From the NCBI RefSeq assembly GCF_030209445.1, contig NZ_JARVSD010000001.1, positions 124,001 through 188,000 of the forward strand: a DNA stretch of 64,000 bases, in the 5' to 3' direction. This DNA is from Promicromonospora sp. MEB111 (GTDB taxonomy: Bacteria > Actinomycetota > Actinomycetes > Actinomycetales > Cellulomonadaceae). Both the position numbers and the translations under genes were made by a program. Under the pieces are notes generated by a model. That model was not told where the DNA came from, did not search any database, and saw only the letters and a list, made by a program, of their open reading frames with translations. This document shows, one piece after another, positions 14,463 through 22,644 of the stretch (positions are counted from its first letter, which is position 1; every line of letters begins with the position of its first letter).

Positions 14463-17400
14463 TCAGCCCCCGGTGCGCTCCCGCCGCCGCTCCTGCTCGT
14501 CCACCTGCGCCAGCAGCTCCTCGGTGTCCGGCTCGGGCTCCATGGCGAGCTGCTCCAGGTGATCACGCAGCCGGTCCACGAGCCGGCCCACCGCGTCCCG
14601 CCGGCCGGACGCGATCTCCGCGCGGATCCCGTTGCGCCACGACCGCTCGTCCACGGGGTCGGCGAGCCGCCCCACCTGGGACGCGTGCCGCGCGGTCGCC
14701 ACGTCGCCCTCCAGGAGCGCGCGACGGGCCACCTCGTGGGACACGTCCACCACGCCCGACGAGATCGTGTGCATCAGCTGCTCGGCCCACGCGTACTTGC
14801 GCAGCGGCACGCCCTCGAACGGCTTGCCCCGCACCATGTCCAGCGCGGCGAGCAGGTCCGACGTCGGAGTCTGGGTGAGGTCCGGGCCCACGAGGTCGCA
14901 GAACTTGTGCCAATCCGTGGCGACCCCGCGCAGCCGGTAGCCGGCGGACTCGACGTCGGCCTGACCGCCGTCGTCCGCGGACCAGTAGCGCGGCAGGTAC
15001 TCGAAGCCGTTCGGATCGGTGCCCAGCCAGCGCCGCGCGCGCGACACGGCGGAACGCCGGGTCGCCAGGTTCGGCTCGCGTGAGGGCCACAGTGCCTTGG
15101 AGATGTCCGAACCACGCGACCCCGGGTTGAACGCCAGGAACGCAATCAGCTCGGTCGCCTGCCGCTGGTGCGTGGAGGGCAGCTCCACACCCGTCGTCCC
15201 GGCGAGCTCGACGTTCCCCAGCACCCGCACGATCGGCGGCTCGACCACGAGCGGCTCCGGAGCCGGCTCGGCCGGACCTGCGGCCCCGGCCGGTCCGCCC
15301 GTCCCGACCACAGGCGTGCCCAGCGGCGGCGTCGCCACGCTGACCGCGGCCCGCGCCCACGGCGAGAAGCTCTCGGGCAGCCTGCCGTGGGTCGCCGGGG
15401 CCGCCGGGCCGGCAGCCGTCCCCGCCCCGTAGCCCGACGGCGCGAGCGCCGTCGCCTCGCCGACCGCGACGTCCGAATCCGCGGCACCAGCGCGGACAGC
15501 TTCCACAGGGATCTCCTCGAGCGTTGGTTCGGTGCGGTCGATCGAACGGCTCCACTCGGGGCCGGGCGCGGTCTCGGGCTCGGCCAGCAGGGCCAGGGCC
15601 TGGGCATAGGTCTCGGCGTCCAGCTGTTGCGGACGCACCGCGATGTAGGCCGGCATGAGGATGCCGCGCGTGGTGTCGCCGTTGGTCAGGTCGCCGGTCA
15701 GGTCGAGCACCCAGTCCCCCACCTCCGCGCTGGACGTCACGGCCGCGATCCCGACGCTCGGCACGCGCTCGACGAGGCTCTCCAGCCTGGCGCGATCGGT
15801 CAGGCCGAGCCGCTCGCCGACGAGCAGGATCTCCGGCGTCCAGGCATCGGTCGCCAGCCCCCGGCCGCGCGCTTCGGCCACGGAGGTCGCTCCGACCTGC
15901 GCCAGCGTACGGTCGACGTCGGCGGCGCGCGCCTCGAGCTCGCGCACGATCTCCGCGAGGCCCGAGACGTGCCGGACCCGGCCCGTGTCGACCACACCCG
16001 GCAGGTCGCCGAGCGTACCCACGACGGTGACCTGCAGGTCGTCCGCCCACAGGCTCGTGGCCAGCTCGACCGCGAGCGCCGCGAGCGTGGCCTGGGCGGC
16101 GGCGTCCGTGCCGCGGATGTCGAGGCACGCGAGGTTCTCGAGGTCGAGCATCAGGTGCGCGTCCTCGTCGTCGTGACCGACGGTGACGAGAGCCGGGTAA
16201 GGCGCCTCCCCGTCCTCGGTCGCGGTGGGCCCGGCAGAACCGACCTGCGCCGCCGCGTCGGCGTCGCCCGCGGCGAGCTGCCAGATGAACTTGTCGGTCG
16301 TGCTGGCCCAGGGTTCGGGCAGGTCGGAGGCGCGGTCGAGGTAGAGCTCGACGAACTCGCCGCTCTTCAGCCGCGCGATGCGCACCCCGGGCAACGGCAG
16401 GCCACGCTCGCGGTGCCACAGCGCGAGGCTGCGCAGCGCGCGGTCCACCTGGTCGCGCCCGAAGGGGTCCTCGACGCCGTGCAGGTCGCGCTCCAGCGCC
16501 CCCGCCGGCGTCTCCGGGCCCGGTACGACGACGGTCTCGCCGGGTTCGCGACCCTTGCGCGCCCGCCGCCGCTTCACGGCGACCAGGGCGAGCAGGCCCG
16601 CTGCGAGCAGGCCGCCGACGCCGGTCGCGGTGCGCACACCCACCGACTCGTCGATGTCCTCCATGAGGTCGGAGGCCACGTCGGTCGCCGAGTCGAGGAG
16701 CGACCGGTCGCTCGCGGCAGCGGTGGTGGCCGCGGCGGAGGCCGTCGTCGTCCCGGCCGCCGCGGCACCGGGCTGGGCGTCCGGGGTGTCCGGTTCCGCG
16801 GGGCCGCCGGCCTCGGCCGGTGCCGCCGCCTCCACGGGCGGGGACGACTCGACGGCGACCTCGGGAACGGACTCTCCCGCGACCGGCTCGTCGCTCGCGA
16901 TGTCCTCGGGCAGCACGTCGTCCGCGCCGCGGGGCGCGGCGATGCCCGAACCCCCGACGGAGGTCGGCTCCACCTCGTCTTCGGGGACGATCTGGGCGTG
17001 CTCCTCGATCACGCCCTCCAGCGCGTTGCCGGTCGCCGGCTCGTCGTCCGACGCCGGGTCGCTGCCCCAGGTCGTACCGCCCTCCGAAGACGTCTCCTCC
17101 GCGGCCGGCTCGTCGGCGGCCGAGCCGTTGCCGGCCGGGTCGTCGCTGGCCGGCTCGTCGCCCTGGTCCTGCGGGAGGAGCTCGTCGGCGATCAGCCCGC
17201 TGCCGGGGATCGACTCGTCGAGCGAGCGACCCTGCGGCGCCGACTGGTCCGGTTCGAGGTTCGGATCGTTCTCGAGGTCCTCGGGCGTGACCTCGTCGTA
17301 CTGGGGCCCCTCGGTCTCCCGCGGTGCGGGCGGGGCCTGCGGGACGAGGTTGCCCTCGGCCGTCTGCTCGGGCTTCGGTTCGGGCTTGTCACCGTCGGTG

Positions 17401-19166
17401 CCGGAGTCGCCCTTCCCGGCGCCGTCCGTCGCGGCGTCCCGGCCGCCGATACCGGCCGTGCCGGTCGCGACGTCGGCGGGGTCGGGCTTGTCGGCGTCGT
17501 CACGGCCCGCGTCGTCCCGCCGCTCGCCGTCAGCCCCGTCGGCCGGCGACCTCGGGGCGGCGTTCTGCCCGGCGCGGTTCGGCTCGTCGGCGGCCGGGGC
17601 CTCACCGGCCGGCTGCTCGCCGGCAGGCCGCTCGTCCGACGGCGTCTGCTCGTCCTGCACGACATCGTTCCCCGTGCCGCCCGGCTCCTCGATGTCCTCG
17701 GGCTCGACCTCGACCGAACCCTCGGGCGTCACCTCGGTGGACGGCGCCGGCGGCTCGGGGGCGGGCTCCTTCGCGTCGGCGCGCTGGCCGATCCTCGTGG
17801 CTCCGACCGCGTCCGACACTCCGCCGTCGGCCTGCGCACCATCGGCCGGGGCTTCCTCGCCCGAGCCCTCGGCCTCCGGTGCGGACCCCGTCTCGCCCGG
17901 CGTCGCGGCATCCGAGCCCGCGGCATCCGAGCCCGCGGCATCCGAGCCCGCGGCGTCCGCCCCGGCATCCGATCCACCCGGCTGCTCGGCGCCCGCGTCC
18001 GCGGACTCCCCCTCGGACGCCGACTCGTCGGTGTCGTCCGGCGTGGGCTGCGCGGCGCCGTCGCCCCGCGTGCCCTCGGCCGCCTCGTCCGGCGCGGCCT
18101 CGCCCGCGCCCGGAACGGTTACGGTCCAGCCCGGGTAGATGAGGTCGGGGTCGGTGAGCCGCTCCCCGCCCGGCTGGTCCGTGGCGCGCGACGCCTCGAA
18201 GACCTCCGGGTACTTGGTGCCGTCGCCGAGCTCCTCCTCGGCGATCCCCCACAGGGTGTCGCCCGGCTCCACGACCACCTCGGCCGCGGCCCTCCCGGAG
18301 TGGGTCACGTCGACGGTGTCCCCGTCGTCCGTGCCGGCCTTCGAGGGACCGATCCCGACGGGTTCGTCGCCGTCCGTACCGGTCGCGCCGGTCAGGACGA
18401 CGTCGGCGCCCCCGGCAGCCTCCGCCGGCAGCCGCAGCACCCAGCCCGGCTCGATCCAGTTGCCGGCGTCGAGCGCGTTGCCGTCGGCCTGCGGCACGCC
18501 GTAGTTCAGGTCGGCGATCTGCTTGAACCGCGCGCCGTCGCCCAGGGTCTGCTCGGCGATCCGCCACAGCGAGTCGCCGGGCTGGACGGTGTAGGTGGGC
18601 GCCGGCGTCTCGTCCGCACCGGCCTTCTTCTCCGTCGCACCCGTCGAGGCGTCCGTCGGGAGAACAGCCTCCGACGAGACCGGCGCCGTCACCACGGTCC
18701 CGGTCTCGGCGACCTCGACCGGCGTCGTCGCCGCCATGGCGGGCGACACGGATGGTGCCGCGACCAGCATCGTGATGATCGCACCCACGAGCACCGCGGC
18801 CGCGCGCTGCTGCGCGCCGAGCCCGCGGACGTGCGGCGACCGGTGTCCGCGCAGCGCGGCGACCACCTCGATCACCACCGCGATCGCGAACGTCAGCCAG
18901 GCGACCCAGCCGACGATCTTGATCAGCCCGATCAGCACCGAGCCGGTCACGTCGGGGCTGCTCAGGATCGAGATGATCCGGCCCACGCTGACCGGTCCGG
19001 TCCAGATCGGGCCGCCGAGCACCCACAGACCCACCGGGATCCCGACGACGAGCGCGCACAGGAGCAGCGCCGCGCCCAGTCCTCTCGCCACACGCGCGCC
19101 GGTACCCCGCCGCGGTCCGCCGGGCTCACCGGTCACCGCACGACCCTGGGCTGTCGAGGTGCTCAT
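14463..19166 (-). CDS. Giant LysM - membrane - BTAD protein of the Tad operon
   Basis: 1567 residues; ATG 19166 has AGGAGG just upstream and overlaps the TGA of the TadG-like gene. Order: about three transmembrane segments in the first 150 residues; LysM 1 (about 190-245, VQPGDSLWRIAEQTLGDG); LysM 2 (about 292-350, VEPGDTLWGIAEEELGDG); an acidic Pro/Ala/Glu/Asp-rich stretch of some 450 residues with GSDAA repeats; a transmembrane helix near 845-865 followed by KRRRARKGRE; a middle domain; and from about 1290 a winged-helix plus bacterial transcriptional-activator (BTAD) domain (VRVLGNVELAG, STHQRQATELIAFLAFNPG). LysM binds peptidoglycan; BTAD is a TPR-like helical domain. Last gene of the Tad operon. 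It may link wall contact to cytoplasmic regulation; that is inference from domain order. Confidence 0.88.
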   Translation of the reverse strand: MSTSTAQGRAVTGEPGGPRRGTGARVARGLGAALLLCALVVGIPVGLWVLGGPIWTGPVSVGRIISILSSPDVTGSVLIGLIKIVGWVAWLTFAIAVVIEVVAALRGHRSPHVRGLGAQQRAAAVLVGAIITMLVAAPSVSPAMAATTPVEVAETGTVVTAPVSSEAVLPTDASTGATEKKAGADETPAPTYTVQPGDSLWRIAEQTLGDGARFKQIADLNYGVPQADGNALDAGNWIEPGWVLRLPAEAAGGADVVLTGATGTDGDEPVGIGPSKAGTDDGDTVDVTHSGRAAAEVVVEPGDTLWGIAEEELGDGTKYPEVFEASRATDQPGGERLTDPDLIYPGWTVTVPGAGEAAPDEAAEGTRGDGAAQPTPDDTDESASEGESADAGAEQPGGSDAGADAAGSDAAGSDAAGSDAATPGETGSAPEAEGSGEEAPADGAQADGGVSDAVGATRIGQRADAKEPAPEPPAPSTEVTPEGSVEVEPEDIEEPGGTGNDVVQDEQTPSDERPAGEQPAGEAPAADEPNRAGQNAAPRSPADGADGERRDDAGRDDADKPDPADVATGTAGIGGRDAATDGAGKGDSGTDGDKPEPKPEQTAEGNLVPQAPPAPRETEGPQYDEVTPEDLENDPNLEPDQSAPQGRSLDESIPGSGLIADELLPQDQGDEPASDDPAGNGSAADEPAAEETSSEGGTTWGSDPASDDEPATGNALEGVIEEHAQIVPEDEVEPTSVGGSGIAAPRGADDVLPEDIASDEPVAGESVPEVAVESSPPVEAAAPAEAGGPAEPDTPDAQPGAAAAGTTTASAAATTAAASDRSLLDSATDVASDLMEDIDESVGVRTATGVGGLLAAGLLALVAVKRRRARKGREPGETVVVPGPETPAGALERDLHGVEDPFGRDQVDRALRSLALWHRERGLPLPGVRIARLKSGEFVELYLDRASDLPEPWASTTDKFIWQLAAGDADAAAQVGSAGPTATEDGEAPYPALVTVGHDDEDAHLMLDLENLACLDIRGTDAAAQATLAALAVELATSLWADDLQVTVVGTLGDLPGVVDTGRVRHVSGLAEIVRELEARAADVDRTLAQVGATSVAEARGRGLATDAWTPEILLVGERLGLTDRARLESLVERVPSVGIAAVTSSAEVGDWVLDLTGDLTNGDTTRGILMPAYIAVRPQQLDAETYAQALALLAEPETAPGPEWSRSIDRTEPTLEEIPVEAVRAGAADSDVAVGEATALAPSGYGAGTAAGPAAPATHGRLPESFSPWARAAVSVATPPLGTPVVGTGGPAGAAGPAEPAPEPLVVEPPIVRVLGNVELAGTTGVELPSTHQRQATELIAFLAFNPGSRGSDISKALWPSREPNLATRRSAVSRARRWLGTDPNGFEYLPRYWSADDGGQADVESAGYRLRGVATDWHKFCDLVGPDLTQTPTSDLLAALDMVRGKPFEGVPLRKYAWAEQLMHTISSGVVDVSHEVARRALLEGDVATARHASQVGRLADPVDERSWRNGIRAEIASGRRDAVGRLVDRLRDHLEQLAMEPEPDTEELLAQVDEQERRRERTGG
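17905..17949 (-). repeat. 15-bp tandem repeat, 3 perfect copies
   Basis: The unit GCGGCATCCGAGCCC is repeated three times, with a diverged fourth unit after it. On the minus strand it encodes GSDAA repeats in the extracellular linker of the LysM/BTAD protein. Slippage here would change linker length without a frameshift. Confidence 0.85.
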
Positions 19167-19648
19167 CAGGATTCCTCCTGTCCTATACCGCGGACCGCCC
19201 GCGCCTCGGCATCCGCCTCGACACTGAGCGAGCTGATTCCGATCAACGTCAGGAACGTCGTGTTGTAGGTGACCTGAGTGCCCACGCTGACGGTGGCGCC
19301 GTTCACGGCGGTCACCCCGCCCTGCACTCCCAGCGCGCCGAGCGTGTCGGCGGCAGCCTGTGTCGCGCGTGCGGGATCCACCTCGGGGGGCAGTCCCATC
19401 TGCGCGCGGTCGATCCGGATCTGCTGTGCGGCGGCCCGTGCCGCCTGGTCCGCGGCGTACTCGGCCTCGTCCTCGGCGTGCAGCCGCCCGCCGCCGTCGA
19501 CCACGAGGCCGATCGCGATGATGAGCGCCGGCACCATGCCGGCGGCGAGGATGTTGATCTCGCCCCGCTCCCGCACCCTCCGCGCTCCCGCCGGCGCCGC
19601 CGCCGTCCGCCCACGCCGCACCCACATGCGCCCAGCTCCCCTGGTCAT
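19166..19648 (-). CDS. TadG-like / pilus-assembly protein with one N-terminal TM
   Basis: 160 residues. After a basic N-terminus (RRVRERGE) comes a single hydrophobic helix INILAAGMVPALIIAIGLVV followed by DGGGRLHAEDEAEYAADQAA. This is the pattern of the TadG/TadE-like putative Flp pilus-assembly proteins, with prepilin-like helix then A-x-x-A-D-x-A-A-R-A. The remainder is a small beta-rich domain (VNGATVSVGTQVTYNTTFLT). It lacks the long von Willebrand domain of full TadG. ATG 19648 overlaps the TGA of the TadE-like gene upstream (ATGA), and its own stop overlaps the LysM/BTAD start. Probably a membrane-anchored minor component of the Flp pilus. Confidence 0.8.
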   Translation of the reverse strand: MTRGAGRMWVRRGRTAAAPAGARRVRERGEINILAAGMVPALIIAIGLVVDGGGRLHAEDEAEYAADQAARAAAQQIRIDRAQMGLPPEVDPARATQAAADTLGALGVQGGVTAVNGATVSVGTQVTYNTTFLTLIGISSLSVEADAEARAVRGIGQEES

Positions 19649-20082
19649 GACCGCCCCCGGTAGGCGTCGAGCACCGACGTCCCGGTCGCACTGATCGTCC
19701 GTGAACCGGGCGCTCCCGGCAGCCCGAGGTCGCGCAGCGGCACCACGCACTCCACCCGCACCGTGATGGTGCCGACCGTCCCGAGCGGCAGGTCGAACGC
19801 GTCCGTGGTCGGCCGGACCGACGTCGAGGAGCACCGCACCCCTGAGTTCACCAGCGTCGACGTCGCCGTCGACGTCGCCTGCACCCCGGCCACCGCCGCC
19901 GTCCGGCTGATCGACGCCGCCCGCGCGGCCTCGTTCGCCGCGGACTGCACCACGCCCTCGGCCAGCACGATCCGGCCCGCCATGATGAGCAGCAGCCCGA
20001 TCAGCAGCAGCACGGGAAAGATCACGGCGGTGTTGATCGCCACGTTGCCACGCTCGTCGGCGCCCCCGCCCGACCCGCTCAT
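19645..20082 (-). CDS. TadE-like minor pilin
   Basis: 145 residues: a hydrophilic start with DERGN, a hydrophobic helix VAINTAVIFPVLLLIGLLLI and then GVVQSAANEAARAASISRT, the hallmark of TadE-family pseudopilins (E/N-x-A-x-x-F-P-V/I, later A-A-N-E-A-A-R-A-A). The C-terminal domain has two cysteines (VRCSSTS, VECVVPL) that could form a disulfide outside the cell. TadE proteins are processed like type IVb prepilins and help assemble the Flp pilus. The start at 20082 overlaps the stop of the upstream TadE-like gene by one base (TGATG). Confidence 0.87.
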   Translation of the reverse strand: MSGSGGGADERGNVAINTAVIFPVLLLIGLLLIMAGRIVLAEGVVQSAANEAARAASISRTAAVAGVQATSTATSTLVNSGVRCSSTSVRPTTDAFDLPLGTVGTITVRVECVVPLRDLGLPGAPGSRTISATGTSVLDAYRGRS

Positions 20083-20459
20083 CAGCCGTTCACCGCCGAC
20101 GTGAACCGTTCCACGGGCCCCGTCGCCGACTGCTCCACCCGCAGCCCGCGGAAGCCCGGCACGATCGACGGCGCCAGCCCGATCACCGTCGCGGTCGCCA
20201 TCTCCTCGCCGCGCGTCACCGACACCCGGACCGAGGCGAACGCGTCGCCGCCGCGTGCGAGCCGCGAGGCGGCCTCCGCGTACCCCGAGTCGACGGTGCC
20301 GCCCTCCACGCGCGCGGCCTGCACGGCCCCGTTGGCCACGGACTGCGCCGTGTTCTGCGCGTGGAAGTAGAGCACCCCCTGCACCATCCCGAAGATGAGC
20401 ATCAGCACGATCGGGTAGGTCAGGACGGTCTGCAGGGAGGCGGCACCGCGCTCGTTCAT
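20082..20459 (-). CDS. TadE-like minor pilin
   Basis: 125 residues starting MNERGAASLQTVLTYPIVLM, i.e. the short charged leader plus E-R-G and hydrophobic helix of TadE-like pseudopilins, followed by YFHAQNTAQSVANGAVQAAR. The rest is a short alpha/beta extracellular domain with RGGDAFASVRVSVTRGEE and no cysteines. Two different TadE-like genes in a row is normal in actinobacterial Tad loci. It sits 11 bp downstream of the Flp-like pilin gene and overlaps the next TadE-like gene by one base, so it is clearly in the same transcript. Confidence 0.85.
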   Translation of the reverse strand: MNERGAASLQTVLTYPIVLMLIFGMVQGVLYFHAQNTAQSVANGAVQAARVEGGTVDSGYAEAASRLARGGDAFASVRVSVTRGEEMATATVIGLAPSIVPGFRGLRVEQSATGPVERFTSAVNG

Positions 20460-20470
20460 CCGTTACATCC

Positions 20471-20758
20471 CTAGAGCTGCGACATGTACTCGTCGACGAG
20501 GCCCTTGATCGCCGCACCGAGCGCGATGGCGATGCCGAGACCCACGACGGACAGCACGACCACCTCGATGGACTCCAGGCCGGCGTCGTCGGGCTCGCCC
20601 GCACGGCCCGCGGCGAGCCGACGACGGAGCTCCGCCGAGCGCTCGGCGAAGCGGGCGTTGAGTGCGTCGACGCGACCGCGCGCCGCTGCCGCGCGCAGCG
20701 ACGCCCGCGCGGCGACTCGCGACGCTGCCGTCCGGCCCTGGCTCAGGTGCTGGTTCAT
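20471..20758 (-). CDS. Flp-type pilin-like protein
   Basis: 95 residues. A long, Arg/Ala-rich amphipathic N-terminal leader (to about residue 58) is followed by GLESIEVVVLSVVGLGIAI and AALGAAIKGLVDEYMSQL-type sequence. A prepilin-peptidase site G|LESIE with glutamate at mature position 5, then a hydrophobic helix, fits class-III Flp pilins, whose mature form is very short (about 37 residues here). Start ATG 20758 has AGGAG 5 nt upstream. It lies between tadC and the TadE genes, the usual pilin position. No prepilin peptidase (TadV) gene is present in the window, so processing must rely on an enzyme encoded elsewhere. Confidence 0.75.
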   Translation of the reverse strand: MNQHLSQGRTAASRVAARASLRAAAARGRVDALNARFAERSAELRRRLAAGRAGEPDDAGLESIEVVVLSVVGLGIAIALGAAIKGLVDEYMSQL

Positions 20759-20843
20759 GGTGACTCCTGGGGTGATGTCGACTTCAACAAATGGGTAAGA
20801 AGCGGCTCGTGTGACACCGCGACGCCACCGGGGGCGAGCCGGC

Positions 20844-21764
20844 TCAGGGTGCAGTCTGAAACATAGTGACCCCGATTGGAAAGATGAGCATCAAAAAGTA
20901 CACAAATACGGTAAGTGTCCCAGGGACGGTCATCCGGACCGTCGCGTCGTGCGCGAGCTGCTGCTCGACGTCGAGCTGCGCGTCCCGCATCGCGGCCGCC
21001 TTGGACTGCAGCTGGTCGTGGATCGCCGAGCCCTGGGTACCCGCGAGCTCCACGATCGAGGCGACCTCGCCCAGCGCGTCCACCTCGACCTCCTCGCCCA
21101 GCTCACGCAGCGCCACCCACGGCGCCTGCCCCTCCCAGCGGCTCCGTTCGAGCGCCGCGGAGATCCGCCGGAACGGCCACGACTGCGCGACCTGTGCCGC
21201 GGCGAACGTCGCCTGCGTGGCACCCGCCCCGGAGACGCGCTCGATCGCAAGCAGCTCGAGGTAGGTCGACACGGCCCGCGCGAACTCCTGCCGGGCCCGC
21301 TTGGCCTTCGACCTCGCGTCGAGGTCGGGCAGGAACCAGGCACCGAGCGCGAGCACGACCGCCGCGCCGAACGGCACCGAGACCGGCATGCCGAGGTTGA
21401 GCAGGCCGACACAGAGCCCGAGGAAGGGAACCGCCACCAGCACGATCACCGTGCCGAGCGCCTTCTCGCCGTAGTGGTCGGTGGCGGTCTTGCCGATCAG
21501 GTCCAGGTCGGCCCGGGTCGGGCCGCCGCGCCCCAGCAGGGAGAGCGGCAGCCGGCGCTGCGCCCATGCCCCGAACACCTGCGTGTACCGCTGGGTCGCG
21601 GTGAGCTCGGTGCCGTCGGACACCGTGATGGGCTCGACCTTGTCGTCGCCGCTCATCCGGTCCAGCGCGGACTGGAGCCGTGGGGTCGACGGGAGGAGCT
21701 CCCGCACCACGAGGAACAGGCCGAGTCCCGCGACCAGGCCGCTGCCGATTGCCCAGGGCCACAT
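20844..21764 (-). CDS. tadC: Tad pilus inner-membrane platform protein TadC
   Basis: 306 residues, type II secretion F-family. Hydrophobic segments occur at the N-terminus, at about 100-150 (GTVIVLVAVPFLGLCVGLL, FGAAVVLALGAWFLPD) and at the C-terminus (VFVYFLMLIFPIGVTMFQTAP). The cytoplasmic T2SSF domain contains the typical EFARAVSTYLELLAIERVSG and AGTQGSAIHDQLQSKAAAMRD. With TadB it forms the membrane platform that couples the TadA ATPase to pilin polymerisation. Starts one base after the tadB stop. Confidence 0.92.
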   Translation of the reverse strand: MWPWAIGSGLVAGLGLFLVVRELLPSTPRLQSALDRMSGDDKVEPITVSDGTELTATQRYTQVFGAWAQRRLPLSLLGRGGPTRADLDLIGKTATDHYGEKALGTVIVLVAVPFLGLCVGLLNLGMPVSVPFGAAVVLALGAWFLPDLDARSKAKRARQEFARAVSTYLELLAIERVSGAGATQATFAAAQVAQSWPFRRISAALERSRWEGQAPWVALRELGEEVEVDALGEVASIVELAGTQGSAIHDQLQSKAAAMRDAQLDVEQQLAHDATVRMTVPGTLTVFVYFLMLIFPIGVTMFQTAP

Positions 21765-21765
21765 G

Positions 21766-22644
21766 TCAGACCTCCCGCTCGTGCGGCAGGAACCGCGGGA
21801 TCGGCTGGCCGAGGCTGATCTTGCGCATCCACAGCAGGCAGACCACGTACGCGCAGAACAGCACCACGGCCACGACCTGGCCCAGCGGCGAGTCGTACCC
21901 GCTCAGGTACCCGGACATCGCCGTGGCGACCAGCACCACGAGGGTCACGATGGTCACCCAGCGCACCGTCGCCCGGCCGGTCGCACGCTCGGTCTCGATC
22001 TCGCGCCGCGCCTTGGCCTGCGCCGACAGGGACTCGGCGAGCTGCCGGAGCGCGGGCGCCACCGCGCCGGTCCGGTTGTCCGACTCCAGGATCATGGCCG
22101 ACGCGATCATGTCGGCCGAGTAGTCGTCCATCTCCTCCGCCCACCGGTACAGGGCGGGCTTGATGGGCTGGCGCGCCTCCAGGCGCGCCACGAGGCGGGC
22201 GAGCGACGGCCGCACGGACGGCGCGGCGCTGTGCAGCGTCGCGGCGATCCCCTGCTCCAGCCCGACGGCACCGCCCGACAGCACGCCGATCAGCGACCGC
22301 ACCCAGGCGGTCAGGTCGGTCAGCTTCTCCACCTCGTTGGACTGGGTGGTGGTGCGGAACAGCGACGGCAGGCCCACGATCAGCACCGGCACGATGAGCA
22401 CGAGCGACCACCAGCCGGTGACGATCCCGACCACCAGGCCCACGGCCGCGCCGATGCCCAGGATCTTGCGCTGCGGGTAGAGCGGCCCGCCCTTGGTCAG
22501 GCCCAGCAGGCGGAGCAGCCCGTGGAAGGGCGGGGTGGTGCGCTTCGGCCTCGGCGTCGGCTCGTACCGCTGCGCGCCGACGACGACGAACCACACCCCC
22601 AGGCCCAGGCCCAGGCCCGTCAGCACCGCTATCAGGGTGGTCAT
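21766..22644 (-). CDS. tadB: Tad pilus inner-membrane platform protein TadB
   Basis: 292 residues with the T2SSF layout: an N-terminal TM (LIAVLTGLGLGLGVWFVVVG), a TM pair near 75-110 (ILGIGAAVGLVVGIVTG, LVLIVPVLIVGLPSLF), a cytoplasmic F domain with LTAWVRSLIGVLSGGAVGLE and REIETERATGRATVRW, and two C-terminal TMs. The start ATG overlaps the stop of tadA (ATGA). Partner of TadC in the platform. Length and position match TadB in other actinobacterial Tad loci. Confidence 0.92.
   Translation of the reverse strand: MTTLIAVLTGLGLGLGVWFVVVGAQRYEPTPRPKRTTPPFHGLLRLLGLTKGGPLYPQRKILGIGAAVGLVVGIVTGWWSLVLIVPVLIVGLPSLFRTTTQSNEVEKLTDLTAWVRSLIGVLSGGAVGLEQGIAATLHSAAPSVRPSLARLVARLEARQPIKPALYRWAEEMDDYSADMIASAMILESDNRTGAVAPALRQLAESLSAQAKARREIETERATGRATVRWVTIVTLVVLVATAMSGYLSGYDSPLGQVVAVVLFCAYVVCLLWMRKISLGQPIPRFLPHEREV

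Noticed and set aside
15168-19268. 1366-codon plus-strand open frame
   Set aside because: Antisense to the LysM/BTAD gene, low-complexity Arg-rich translation, no ribosome site; the minus strand has clear domains.
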